60,000 nucleotides of DNA from positions 14,846,953 to 14,906,952 of the forward strand of contig NC_088324.1 in the NCBI RefSeq assembly GCF_910592395.1, given 5' to 3'. Origin of the DNA: Lineus longissimus (Eukaryota > Nemertea > Pilidiophora > Heteronemertea > Lineidae). Made by a program: the position numbers and the translations under genes. Below, in pieces: positions 20,201-31,486 of the stretch. Under the pieces are notes generated by a model. The model ran no database searches. It was not told the DNA's origin and saw only the letters and a program-made list of their open reading frames with translations. Every line of letters begins with the position of its first letter. Positions within the stretch are counted from its first letter, which is position 1.

Positions 20201-22847
20201 TTCTCTCTTCAGAGGAAGCTGTCATTCTATGACTTTGATTTCTACGCCTGGCCTATTGACTTCGACATCAAGGAGGTCACACAAGGGTAAGGGATAGCGG
20301 AGAACTGGCCGGAGAATCTTGATAAATGAGTTGTTCAATTTGCCATAGATACTGCTGAATCTTTACCTATCAATAGCTCTACTCACTATGCCCTTTGGTC
20401 TCTGCAAACTGTGCTTTCGGAGGAAGTGAGAACAAGGGGCTTCTCAGATATTGTGTAAAAGTAGATTTTGATAACATTTACTGTAATAGACTAGTTTTGA
20501 ACCTGAACTATTTATACGATTTAGCTCTCGCATTAAAAGCCGGATTAGGAAATGTGAGTTCACACAATTTCTGAGACTTTTAGCACAGTATGTTATCTTT
20601 GTTGTAATCTGCAGCGAGGACAAGCCGAGGATATGCCCATCAAAGCCTCGAAGTAAGACCCTCAAGACCTTGCCTTGTAGTATTCTGAGGTAAATATCTT
20701 TAATATGATCTGAGCTTGTAATGAACTGATTTATCTAATAGTTGCTTGCCGACAAGAGCAGCTGTGAAGCTACCTTGATACGGTTGAAATGTTCTGTTAT
20801 CATAAGTTTGTGGTAATGGGACCTTTGGAATAGAAACCAAGTCAATGATCTACCGTACCCTGAAACAGTTCTCTATTTTCAGTTATTTTGTAGCGCATAC
20901 CTTTGGTAGGAGGATGGTGTATCCTGGAGCAACTGCTTTGGTGCAAACATTGATTGGTAAGTTTGTAGTCTAAGCTTTCCCGAATTATGTGCGGTGGTAT
21001 CATTCAAACAAAGGGTGTTGGGCTTTTATGTTTGACACAAGAGCCTGTACACATCGCCATCAAGGGATGGCTACAATTTGCTCAACTCTGTGGTGTCATG
21101 TCCTAAAAAATGTTTTTCTTCCAGGCCCTGCCCTGTTGCAGGGACGTACAAAATTAGTAGAGGAGGAGAGAGGTGTTCGATCAAAACTGCTCACAGATGA
21201 CGGCAATGAGATTGATACCATGTTTGTTGATAGGAGGGGTGTGAATGCTGATGGCAATCACCAGACCTTGGTAAGTGCTTGGCTTCAAAGATTTCAAAGC
21301 TGAACTTTTGATGGGAGTGCATTCACAACAGCGGCCCCTGTGCTCTGGAACAGTCTTACCACAAGTCTTTGCCAGATAGACTCTGGTGATGAATTGAGCC
21401 TCCTGTGTCCGGTTAGTCTGTGGTTCTGACATCTCTTCGCTACTTTCCAATCGATTGTTCTTTGTTATTTTGCAGGTGATTTGTTGTGAGGGGAACTCTG
21501 GCTTCTATGAAGTAGGCTGTATGTGTACTCCCCTTGAGTCAGGCTACTCTGTCCTGGGGTGGAATCATCCTGGCTTTGGAGGCAGCACAGTATGTATCAT
21601 TAGGTTACAAGTTACCAGTATCTTTAATCTGTTTCATCTATTTGATTATGTTATTACATATACATATCTATAGAATCTTCGTATGACTATCCTGTAAACA
21701 ATTCTATTCAATTGTTTGATTATGATGGTTAGGTACTGCAAAGATGTTGTCCTTCTGTTCTCTACTTATGTGGCAGTAACCTCACATCTTGTTCACATAC
21801 TTCAGGGTGCCCCCTTACCAAAACAGGAGGAGAATGCCATTGATGTAGTCATGCAGTATGCCATTCATCAGCTCCACTTTCATGTAGAGAATATTGTCCT
21901 ATTTGCTTGGTCCATAGGTGGATATACCGCATGCTGGGCAGCAGCTAACTACCCTGACATTAAACATGTGGTGAGTACAGCATGGTCTAAGGGCAGATAC
22001 TGTGGTATCATTCACCACAAGAAGAGGACTGTCCATCTGAGGTTGAGAACGCAGAAGAGGAAACAATGAAATCAAAGCCAACTTTTCAACTTGGCCACTG
22101 TACGTCAAACAGTTTTGACCCAAAGCTGGTCATTCTCTCGAGTCCTGATACTTCAAGGTGGTTACTGCAAAACAAGCTGCGCATCAAATCAAACATCGGG
22201 CTTCATCAAAAATTAAAAGTTTTCATTCATTTTGCTTGCAGATATTAGATGCTACATTTGATGATCTCGTACCGCTTGCTGTTGCAAGGATGCCGCAAAG
22301 TTGGAGTAAGTTTCATTCATGTCTCCTTCCTGAAGAGTATAGAGCAATGTCTCCTTCCTGAAGAGTAGAGAGCAATGTCTCCTTCCTGAGAGTAGAGAGC
22401 AATCTCTCCTTCCTGAAGAGTAGAGAGCAATCTCTCCTTCCTGAAGAGTAGAGAGCAATGTCTCCTTCCTGAAGAGTAGAGAGCATCTCTCCTTCCTGAA
22501 GAGTAGAGAGCAATGTCTCCTTCCTGAAGAGTAGAGAGCATCTCTCCTTCCTGAAGAGTAGAGAGCAATCTCTCCTTCCTGAAGAGTAGAGAGCAATCTC
22601 TCCTTCCTGAAGAGTAGAGAGCAATCTCTCCTTCCTGAAGAGTAGAGAGCAATCTTCCTTCCTGAAGAGTAGAGAGCAATGTCTCCACCATAGTGGCCCT
22701 AAATTGGCCTAATCGTGACAGACTTGAAAGATCACCATCGTTCCCATATCTCCTCTGATCAGTTATTGAATGTCTCGTTACAGGAAGCCTCGTGATTACG
22801 ACGATAAGAAACCACATGAATTTGAATAATGCAGAATTATTAAACAG
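17257..22847 (+). CDS. ABHD16A: ABHD16A phosphatidylserine lipase, 5' three quarters
   Basis: Thirteen coding exons with GT-AG borders and matching phases: 17257-17325, 18923-18982, 19289-19355, 19597-19683, 19907-19992, 20213-20286, 20615-20689, 20883-20956, 21125-21270, 21476-21589, 21806-21970, 22242-22305 and 22784-22847. They give 381 residues plus two bases; human ABHD16A has 558. The start MASLWKCIFGPRLHRIHRR matches the family N-terminus. Two membrane segments follow (about 46-63 and 76-93), then the YDFDFYAWPIDFD block, HTFGRRMVYPG, GNEIDTMFVDRRG, CCEGNSGFYEVGC and GWNHPGFGGSTG. The nucleophile is Ser320 in AWSIGG, followed by ILDATFDDLVPLA and NLNNAELLNR. ABHD16A is a membrane-bound serine hydrolase that makes lysophosphatidylserine from phosphatidylserine. 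The C-terminal exons with the RRTKDE-type acid and the catalytic His were not found; reading past exon 13 meets TAG at once. Confidence 0.95.
17803..18225 (+). repeat. 28-bp minisatellite, about 15 copies, ABHD16A intron 1
   Basis: The unit reads approximately ACTCAACCAGCTTGCTTCTT followed by GATTGTCC. The first copy is 31 bp; the other 14 keep 28 bp with scattered single substitutions (for example CTTTCTTC for CTTGCTTC, CTAGC for CCAGC). The array lies wholly in the first intron of ABHD16A. Confidence 0.95.
22320..22686 (+). repeat. 28-bp minisatellite, about 13 copies, ABHD16A intron 12
   Basis: The unit reads TGTCTCCTTCCTGAAGAGTA then GAGAGCAA. Copies alternate between TGTCTCC and TCTCTCC starts, and a few are 27 bp through single-base losses. 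The array begins 14 bp after the exon 12 donor. Long minus-strand open frames here (up to 184 codons) only read the repeat and are not genes. The sequence is unrelated to the intron 1 array, though the period is the same. Confidence 0.95.
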
Positions 22848-24500
22848 GTAGGGATCAGTTACTCTCATCAATATTTGTCTTGGTTATGTCCATGTTGAGT
22901 TGCTGTCGACTGAATATAATTTCACTGTATGTCATATAGATGGCAGTCCAGTCATACCTTTACGTATCTGCTCGCAGCTCTTCTGTTTTAGGCAACTTTG
23001 AATTCATCGTTGTTATCAATTTCAAACAAATCAGTTGATCAATGAGAAGTGATTGTCTCATTGATTTTTGAGCTGCTAGCATTTTCCATTGATCTTGAAC
23101 TAATTGTCTAATAAACAATCTTAAATGTGTTATATTTGATCCGTTCCCAACTACAAATAAGTTTTCCCAATATCTGTATAATATTTACTTGATCAGTCGA
23201 TTTTCTGACTGGAGTCAAATTCTGTAGCGGATGTTCGGACCATCATGATAGTTTGAGCATTGCAAGTTGTGATAATATCACCTTTGAACAAGATTCATGC
23301 CTCTGGCATGTAAATGATCAATCGTGACAAACCTATAATCACTTGGTCATAGCATCCAAGTGGGGCGTGTTGGGTCGATGCTACATGTTGGTATGTGTGT
23401 TTTTTGGTTCAACTCTTTGATGGACCACCTTGGTACGATTTCATTGATAAAAGTCTACTGAAGTGGATCAAGTAGTCTTAATAGTTCACCAGCAATTTGC
23501 ATATCTCTCGACTCTGTATCAAAGACGTGTTGTAGATTTTTCTTCCTGATCTTCCTCAAGATAGCGTGGGTGGTATCTAAAGCTTTTGAGGGTGACAGTG
23601 AGAGTAGTAGGCATTCTTTTGTTCAGCTACTGATATTATGATTTCTACATTGGTGTTCTCCGTGTGAATGTATTTATGTTTGTTAATGATAGCAGTGTGA
23701 AAACTTCAAATGATGAGACGTTCGATGATCAGATAAAGCAAAAGGTCATAGGTTGCCTTACATGCTTCTGTACCTAATGGTTTTGAGTGGGGTTTTTATT
23801 CAACAAGCTAAAAATTATGTTATCTTCAACTCTTATTTGTAAGTGTAGTTAGGGAAAACAGTTGTTTCATGTACAATCTCATCTTCAAGGATGATGTCTC
23901 CATCCTTGCTTTTAAATGTTATGAAAAATAGACTAAGTTTTGTCTAAATCCGCCCCTGTAATCAGGCAACAGGGATCTATTGATTGCGTTGTTTTTATTT
24001 TGTTAGAATATGGATGATGAAATGAATGTTTAGGTCTGATTATTATTGAATTTTATGAGTCAAGGTTTGTATGTTAGTGATTTCATATCAGCACATACTT
24101 CAAGTGTTAAAGGGGCAATAAAAGCACTGGCTGTGCTCAAATCGACATTAATGTGACCGTATTGCAATGGCATTTCGTTGTCATCAGTTCTGTGCTGCAA
24201 AAATCAAACATAATCTTATACCGATATTCTCTCTTTAAATGTCAGGTTAAATTTGCATAGCACTTTCTTTGTCTGTTGATATTCGTCATTGATTGAAAAA
24301 CATGAATGATCAATCACCAGGGAAGGTTAAAACACCAGATATCAGTTAAAATGCACACATTTAAATTGATTTAATTTGAAAACAGAAATCCATATTCAAG
24401 CGAGCAACCAGTGCTTATCAGAGTAGAAACTTACAGCATTGGTGACTGGCATCACCATGATGTTCTTATCATGTTTAGATCACAAACGCGAAGTCTGATG
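22848..24500. other. Region between ABHD16A exon 13 and GPCR 3' end
   Basis: No ABHD16A exon was recognised in any + strand frame. AATAAA hexamers on the + strand occur near 23109 and 24117, so a transcript ending here is possible. Confidence 0.4.
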
Positions 24501-24516
24501 TCCATTTCTGGATTCT

Positions 24517-24522
24517 TTTATT
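24517..24522 (-). terminator. Poly(A) signal for the GPCR gene
   Basis: AATAAA on the minus strand, about 405 bases after the GPCR stop codon. It is the first canonical hexamer in a sensible position for this transcript. Confidence 0.45.
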
Positions 24523-24858
24523 GATAAAACATCGTTTTCTATTGACTAATACACAAACACTAATTGTTCAACATGTCTAAAGCATACAATTTTTACAGTA
24601 TTCCAAACAGTATAAAACTCACATTTTCTTACTTAATATCTAGGCTGAATGTTTGACATATTAACAATTTTTGAATATTACTGTGAGAATTTTAGGTTGA
24701 GACATATTGAAACATTTGCAGTTCTTTTTTTAGGAAGCGTAGAGATCACTGGGAAAGTATCTTGCATCAGTCTTTTGAAAACCTGAAGTCCTAACGGTCT
24801 AGTCCACACTTAAGACCTTTTTAAAAGTGGCCTTGATGTATCTGGTATCGTAAAATAA

Positions 24859-24902
24859 AGAAGCGCTCTTAGATTGATGAAACTAGAGTATATTAGGATC
24901 CA
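24859..24902 (+). repeat. Dispersed repeat, copy 1 (GPCR 3' flank)
   Basis: A segment with core CTTAGATTGATGAAACT followed by (A/G)GAGTAT(A/G)TTA matches a second copy at 27091-27130 over about 38 bp with a few changes. The family is unknown. Confidence 0.6.
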
Positions 24903-24927
24903 TGTGGTATCAATCACCATAGAATCT

Positions 24928-27900
24928 TTAGTTTGTTGCCTCCTTCTTGCAAGCGTTTCCTGTCACCACCCTCAGGTATGCATTCCGCACCTCCCTGCTA
25001 ACAACAATGTACAAAAACGGTGAAAAAATAGCAGAGAAGTACGCCGCCCATTTCAAATTCCTAAACAGCGTGTTCGACAAGCCTGGCTGACAAATAGTAC
25101 ACATACTATGGACAAGATTGGCTATGATATACGGTGACCACAGAATCGTATTCAATGCGTACAACATGGCGAGGATTTTGGACAAGCGCTCTTCGGTGAG
25201 GAGGACGCGTTTTAGATAAATCTGACGATGGCGGACACTTTTTAACGGTACTTCCTTAGTGTTAGGAGCAGAATTCTCATCTGAGAAATTGAAATCAAGA
25301 TGTTCCATGAGGTTTGTATTTTGGGCGAATCGCCGATGATTTTTCACATTGGGACAGTTTGGGTTTGGACATGGCGATAGTTCGATAATGATATCTGCGC
25401 CATCTTCCACTGAGTCGTTAGGTAATCGTTTCCTCGTACGCTTTTTACAACCACATTGATGGTTTTCCTCAACCTCATCATCATCCTGGTTGTGAAAGTT
25501 TCGTATTTCACGCTCGAGCGTAAATATACTATTCGAATAGTTTATCAGGCCGCCTGAGTTATTTTCAACAGCGGGAGAAAATTCAACATGATTTAACGAC
25601 TCCATAGAACTGCTTTTGAATAATGCGCGTACCTCAGTTTGTTTTTCGTAGTCCCAATAAGTCTTTGAGCGATGTCTCTTCAGCTCTAACAAACTCACTA
25701 TATAGAACATGAACCCTATCAATAGTGGGAAAAGATAGGCCAAAAGAAAGCGCAAGACGTGAACATTGGCATCTTGTAAAAAACACACATATCCGTCCAA
25801 CTTGCCTGAATCGTGACGGGAAATTGCAAACATAACAGTACTCTGTACGAGCGATATCGTCCATGGTGCACCAATTTTCAATATTGTTGCGCCTTTAGGG
25901 CGTGTGCGGCCATATTTGAATGGGTTGTGTGTCTTCAGCATTGCGTCGAGGCTGGCCCCCAGCAGATGTAGGAAAATGTTATTGCAGAAGAAAGTGTCCA
26001 AGGTCACCCAGACGGCGCAGGAGTAGGTGTAGGGGGCTCTGTCACCTGAAATGGAATGAGAAAATAGCAGTAAAAGTGGTAAATTGCCGTTCCGAGTTTC
26101 CATATCAAATAGTTAAGTGAGCAAATCCACCCAGTGGGTTTTTTAATCGATTCAAACAGGGATTCAAAGCTTGTTCCCAAATTGAGAAAATCACTTGAAA
26201 TGTGTTTGCTACATTCTCATTCATCTTGACTACCCCAGTCAGAACTAGGTTGTTACAAATCTCCTTTGAACTGGAACCTAAATTGTGCCACAATCCCTGC
26301 ATAAAGGCCATGATTTCATTACGAGGCGCCCGCCAGTAAAGTAGTTACCACAGACCGTCCTCATCACGTAGTCTGTTCCATTCAAAGCCATGTGATACCT
26401 CATGCCATCTTCTGAATACGCCCAGCCAAGTAATTGAATTGATAAATTTGGCAAATGAACGAAAGTGAATTATTACGATTAAGTCAATCGTGGCTATTGT
26501 GTGTAGGTACGATTCTGTCTTGCGACAGATGTAACTGCGTAAGGTCGTCAGACAGATCAATGTAGGCATCGATTGCGGCGTTTTCAAGCATTTTTTTCAA
26601 TTTCATGAAAGAGGACAATTTAAAATGAATATGTTCATAATGAAATACAAATCATTTCAGTGCTTTTCTGTGCTTCCAATATAATGTCTTTGCCGTGCTA
26701 TGTACAATGTCATAAACATGTTCTTCTACAGAAGATCAATTGAAAGCCGACATGATATATCAGACATGCTATCACATCAGTTCCTGTTGAGGGAAAACTT
26801 CTGTTCCCCAAGTGTAAGACAGAGCTCTTCAACTCACAGTTAATGGCATTCAAGAGGAAATGTCTGGACCAAGCACAAAATTTGATGTTTGCATATGATA
26901 AACAGACCCTTGTTTCACCTATGTAAGACCCCGTACTTTATCTAGGGCAAGGCTGCCTCCAGGCCAAGAGCATGATGTCATGATCATCAGAGAACTTGGT
27001 GTCCCTCACCTGTCATCAATCCCAAGTTGAATATGCTGAAGGACATCAAACGATCAAGGCATGATATCTAGCACAGCTTGGCTTGAAAATTTAGAAGCAG
27101 TCTTAGATTGATGAAACTGGAGTATGTTATGTTGAATTCTGTTATCATGTACTCAAGTGCCCCTCAAGCTGGTAATAAATGAACGTTTTCGATCTACTTC
27201 GTACTGGCTAGCTGCTCTCTTTGCAAGCCACAGATTTTTTATCAGCGTTATTCAGCGCAGGCATCTCTAATGAATAAATGAAGAGCGAGTATAAAAGAAT
27301 TGGCTGCAGATGGCGCAAACATGAATTAATAATTGCCTCATGATTAGAGTCGAAGAAAAGATATGGCCTTCTTAACAATGATGGTCAAAAGTAAATGAGC
27401 TTTATTTAGTCGACATTTGCTTGGTGAGATTGGGCCAGGCTTTGTGGTCTGGTTTTCGAGGAATCGTTATCTGACCATTGAGAGGTCGATACCTGATATA
27501 CTGAAGTTGTGATCTATTTCAAGGGGATATTATGCTGGCTGAAGATAAGTTGGAAGCAGAACTGGAGATCTATTGTAACCTCTCTAGTATCTGTTGTTGC
27601 CGAGTGCATTCGTAACTCAGTTTTCCCCTGCGCTGAATGTTTTCAATCTTATTAACACAGTGTAACACTGAACTGTCTGTCGTCTTTGATTGAAGAGAAG
27701 CTTGGGGAAGGAATTAGGCTGAAAGACATGTTTGAAAATGAGAAATCTGCAACACTAGTTTGTACAATTTGATCTGAGGGAAAATGTTGTAAATTAGAAG
27801 TAGAAATGCTTGACATGGCTGATGCTTAGAATTTGCTGCCCAATTATCACCATCAGTTTAGGAGCCTTATCATACTTGAATGGATTAGATGTACCACGAT

Positions 27901-29521
27901 ACTCAAAAGATTTGTTGGACAAATAAAGTGTTTGCAGTAATACATTATCCACTACATCTCTTTCAAAATATTGGATGTTATTCTGAGGCAGCCGCAAACT
28001 ATTGATGTTGGTGTTTTCTTATCTCTCACATTCCAATGTATGATGAACTGCCTCACTGAAGTTACTGTTAGCAATGCATAATGTATCGACATCATCATTC
28101 AATGTCAAAAATATTAACGCAAAAATAATTGGAGCAATTATTGCAGAAAACGTCACCAATTTGCTTGATACAAAAACAGCTTCGGCAGTGTTTCAAGTGG
28201 GACTGGATGATATGAGGTTTGTCTTGTAATGTGCAAAAGTTTGAAACGAAATCATATTTTCCAATTGTGTATACGCTAATGACAGTTATGTTTCATTCAG
28301 CCAGTTTAAGAATAGATTTGGTGTTCAACCCTGCAGCATACAAACTACCAAATACAGGTAGTTTGATGCTGTTTATATTAAAAGCAACTGGTTTGGACCA
28401 ATCGGCAACACAGATTTCAGTTGAGCGCCAGTGCATTGCCCCTGTTGTGGTCACAAGGTTCTGACAGAGTAAGTGCCTTGCCCCTGGTCACAAATTGCAT
28501 GTCATTGCTCTAAACAGAACCACAGCTTCTCCATTCAAGTGGGTGGACGAATTCAACTGGGCCGCTTGATCTGCCCTGCAATATTGATTGATATACAGTA
28601 TATATATATACATCCCAAAGCAAATTCAACACCTGTTTGTAATAGCTTTAGGGCCGTCTTTGATCTGGGTGCAGGCTGAGACAGGATCAATTGCTTATGA
28701 TCTGTGGTCTTCCAGCAGTTCTCTCAAAGTTTCATTACTCATATCATCCATTTCCTAGGTCACCAGTTATGCACTTTGAGATTGCTGATGATCCAGGTGC
28801 GTAGATGTTCATGATCGTGAACTCTTTACCGATGATAGATACATCTCCTTTGGGTAAAACCCGATCGTCAAGTCTCGGCAAATTAAAAATTCTTGTACAT
28901 GAGTCATAATGTCATTACGATTTTACATTTGTTGTAACTTTGTACTATTGACAGTATTTGAAAAAATACCCCTAAATAAGGTAACTTATGTGCCTGAGCT
29001 TTGCTTGATCTTACATTTTTGTCCAAAAAAGTCCCCCCAAGACTTACTCATCAATTCCGTGCCTGGAGTATCCTTTTTCAAAATACCATAATATCAAAAG
29101 TATCATTTGCTTGTATGATCATGTTAACTGTCTGACATTCGAGGACAAACCCAGAGAGGATTACCACCTTTGTGATAACATGACTACAAGAATACATCAC
29201 CTTTCCCTCCTCTTGAAATGTCTCTTCAATGACTAATCAGGTATTACTGCTTGATGGAACAAAATACTTCTCCCTGCAATGACTAAACTTACCTCGTAGA
29301 TCCATGAAAACCTCTGGTGGTGCCCCCACGATGGCCATGATAGTGTGCAGCAAGCCCAGCGATAGCAGGTAGTAGAAAGGCATATGACGGAAGGCTTTGT
29401 TGTATTTCACTGTGATCAGGAGTAAAATGTTTGCCAAAATGGAAGCGATGACGATCGGTAAGAGTAGAACTAACTTCCATGGACTTCGAGGTAGGGGTCC
29501 TGTGTCTGTGCCGTTATCCAT
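24928..29521 (-). CDS. Atypical class A GPCR, amine-receptor-like, two coding exons
   Basis: Exon 29521-29293 (229 nt, ends phase 1 at CGAG|GTAAGT) joins exon 26045-24928 (acceptor CATTTCAG|GTGAC), giving 448 residues. The start MDNGTDTG has an N-glycosylation site at Asn3 and follows a 5'-UTR acceptor, TTTACAG. Landmarks: Asn31 (1.50), His59 where Asp2.50 is expected, Pro68 (2.59), Cys86 (3.25), Asp93 (3.32), Asp110-Ala-Met in place of DRY, Trp138 (4.50), Cys164 (ECL2), Pro183 (5.50), Trp379 and Pro381 (LWSPY), Trp409 (7.40), Tyr412 (7.43), and SPFLY (418-422) for NPxxY. Asp3.32 with Trp7.40 and Tyr7.43 is the aminergic pattern, but TM5 lacks serines at the usual ligand positions. The third intracellular loop is long (about 200-360), with a basic KKRTRKR and a Cys-rich CPNPNCPN segment. 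It is a plasma-membrane receptor; the ligand is unknown. Confidence 0.92.
27091..27130 (+). repeat. Dispersed repeat, copy 2 (GPCR intron)
   Basis: Second copy of the repeat at 24859-24902, in the same orientation. It shares CTTAGATTGATGAAACT and the following GAGTAT-TTA. Confidence 0.6.
28759..28796 (+). CDS. Possible 38-nt mini-exon, unknown
   Basis: TTTCCTAG|...CCAG|GTGCGT bounds 38 nt that read SPVMHFEIADDP when entered in phase 2, leaving in phase 1. HFEI-ADDP resembles the first strand of VOC (glyoxalase-like) proteins. The entry phase would also match ABHD16A exon 13. Neither link can be shown from so short a segment; chance is the simplest reading. Confidence 0.12.
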
Positions 29522-29535
29522 CCTGAGGCCTGCCA
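29522..29535 (-). other. GPCR 5' UTR part of exon, after splice acceptor
   Basis: TTCCTTTACAG on the minus strand precedes 14 bases of leader before the ATG. This indicates at least one further upstream non-coding exon, which I could not locate. A second, longer reading starting 11 codons earlier would cross this acceptor and is less likely. Confidence 0.55.
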
Positions 29536-29559
29536 CTGTAAAGGAAAGAATCACAATAC

Positions 29560-31260
29560 TTTAATCAGTGTTGCAAAAGCAATTCTTGTCACGATTGCGG
29601 GGTTATCAATCTCTTATTTTCAGGTGCATGTGAACTGTGTACGGATCTAAGTAATCTTTTGGGTTCAGGAAATCGCTTTGCCGACCGCCTCAGCACTTTG
29701 TAATTGCCAAGATGAGGTATCGTGGTATGGATTTCTGCTTGATAAGATTAGCTCAGCGACATGATCTTGCCAACACTTTCTGACAGCTCGACTCTCCAAT
29801 GCTTCCACTTGTCAACTTTTTGTTCACCTTCCCCGACAAACAAACATATGAGTCAGGTGATAAAAGGGTGCCGTTTGGAAAGATATTTCCGATACCTTGC
29901 ATCATTTGAGAAGGTAAATATAGACAGTTTGTAAACATCTCCAGGCTGAAGACAAAGATCAATAAAGATATTGTGAGACACTGTACTCACGTGCCTCATC
30001 TCAAAAGTCCTTTTTTTTCAGTAACATATTCACGTACCTAAATGACTTCTTATAAATAATTCATATGGGCTCAGGAAGCAAGTAAGCTTACCGAGTAAAG
30101 TTTTCAAGGCTTGAATGGACCATTAAAACTAACTTACAGGCAGCAGAATCCGCTACTTTCAACATGATCAGGAATCCCTTTTCTTGAAGCTGAACCATCC
30201 GCATAAAATGAGCTGACCAAATTGTTTATCAAAAGCCAGTCCAACTGAAACTCATATAAAGGAAACTCCGAGCTAATATCGCTAATAGAGTGCTGGTATT
30301 GTCTGTTTAGTATGAGGATAGCAATGCCTGGATTAGTCACGTTGATGGTGGCTTCCGAAGTGAGTGTGAATTATTCATTAAGAAGTCAATAGATCAGGAA
30401 TCAAATCACGAGCAGGGCAGAAATGAAAGATGTTTGGATAATTTTAAAGCATTCTAATAGTGCAAGAACTTAAGGCGAATTCTAAATTACTATCACCTCA
30501 GTGCCTAACATTTGACCTCATTACATTTGATAGTTTATAGTGGAAAAACTTCTAGGGGTGTCCATGCATCCTTGGTAAACATTTATATGATTTCTTATTC
30601 TGACATAAGTTGATGAGTTGAGCCTTCTTGTTTATTAAGTATCCGTGTAACAAGTCACACCCATGAACTATCACTTTATGACAATAACCAATATTTATGG
30701 ACTTTGGCTGGCTTCCTAATTTTACAATGCAGATATGCATGAAATATCATAGCCTTGAGAGTCGGTGCAGAGAGTTCTTTATAGAGTGCAAGAGAATAAA
30801 TATATGAAAATTCCTTTTTCAGTTGCATAGAAGACATAAAATACTTTAAGAGAAGTAACATTTGAAGCACTGTGGGCTGTCATTAAAGTGTTATTGCTTG
30901 CTGTGCCTGTACCGATCACTTGTGAATGGGCATTCGACCACCTCATCTTTCTACAAGACGGTGTAATACCATTCTGTTTCTGGAATCAAATACCACGATA
31001 GTAGCCAAACAAATTTACCAAGTGGTCTGAAGTCAACAAATCAAGTCAGCACAAACCGCAGTTAAATCAATAACATTTGAGCCGTATGACAAATTGGTAG
31101 AGACTTGTCTATGACATGGTATATAGATGACATACCGATAGACAACTATTGGTAATTGACTTTAGCGCAAATCTCGTTCCACTGAATTGAGCAGTGCTCG
31201 CACGTCAACGGGTGCCGTGGACCAAGTTTATCCAGTGAAATCTGTTTAAAGATCGTGACA
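29560..31260. other. Upstream flank of GPCR, nothing identified
   Basis: AT-rich sequence with short frames on the minus strand only; no domain or splice pattern recognised. The GPCR 5' non-coding exon and promoter may lie here or further upstream. Confidence 0.4.
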
Positions 31261-31270
31261 TGACTTTAAG

Positions 31271-31486
31271 AGATTTGGAGTGTTAAAAAAAGATAGATTT
31301 TCTTGTTTTGGTGGTGCTAGCATAGGCGAAACAGTGATGTGGTCAAACTTTGATACAAAAGCGAAAAGCAACGAAGAAGATGTGGTTGTAAAACACTCCA
31401 CTCAATCCACTTCAAAGGAAAATATGCAAGTGAAACACTTGGATGTGATACCTGAGAATGGCATTTGTGTATCTCAGGTTTCGAAT
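31271..31486 (+). CDS. Possible internal exon, unknown protein
   Basis: An open frame of 72 codons runs between a weak acceptor (CTTTAAG|AGA) and a consensus donor (AAT|GTAAGA). It encodes FSCFGGASIGETVMWSNFD and then a polar, charged stretch ending NGICVSQVSN. The composition is protein-like, but I recognise no family. It would leave in phase 0, so it does not join directly to the exon-like frame at 35138. Confidence 0.2.

Larger units (their letters stand above)
26046..29292 (-). other. GPCR intron 1 (coding), about 3.2 kb
   Basis: Intron between the two GPCR coding exons. It holds the second copy of the dispersed repeat (27091-27130), a short TA run near 28600 and the possible + strand mini-exon at 28759-28796. 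No other gene is seen. Confidence 0.7.

Noticed and set aside
22252-22871. Long minus-strand frames (103-184 codons) over 22.25-22.87 kb
   Set aside because: They read the 28-bp minisatellite in successive frames; the encoded LLSTLQEG-type repeats come from the DNA repeat, not from a gene.
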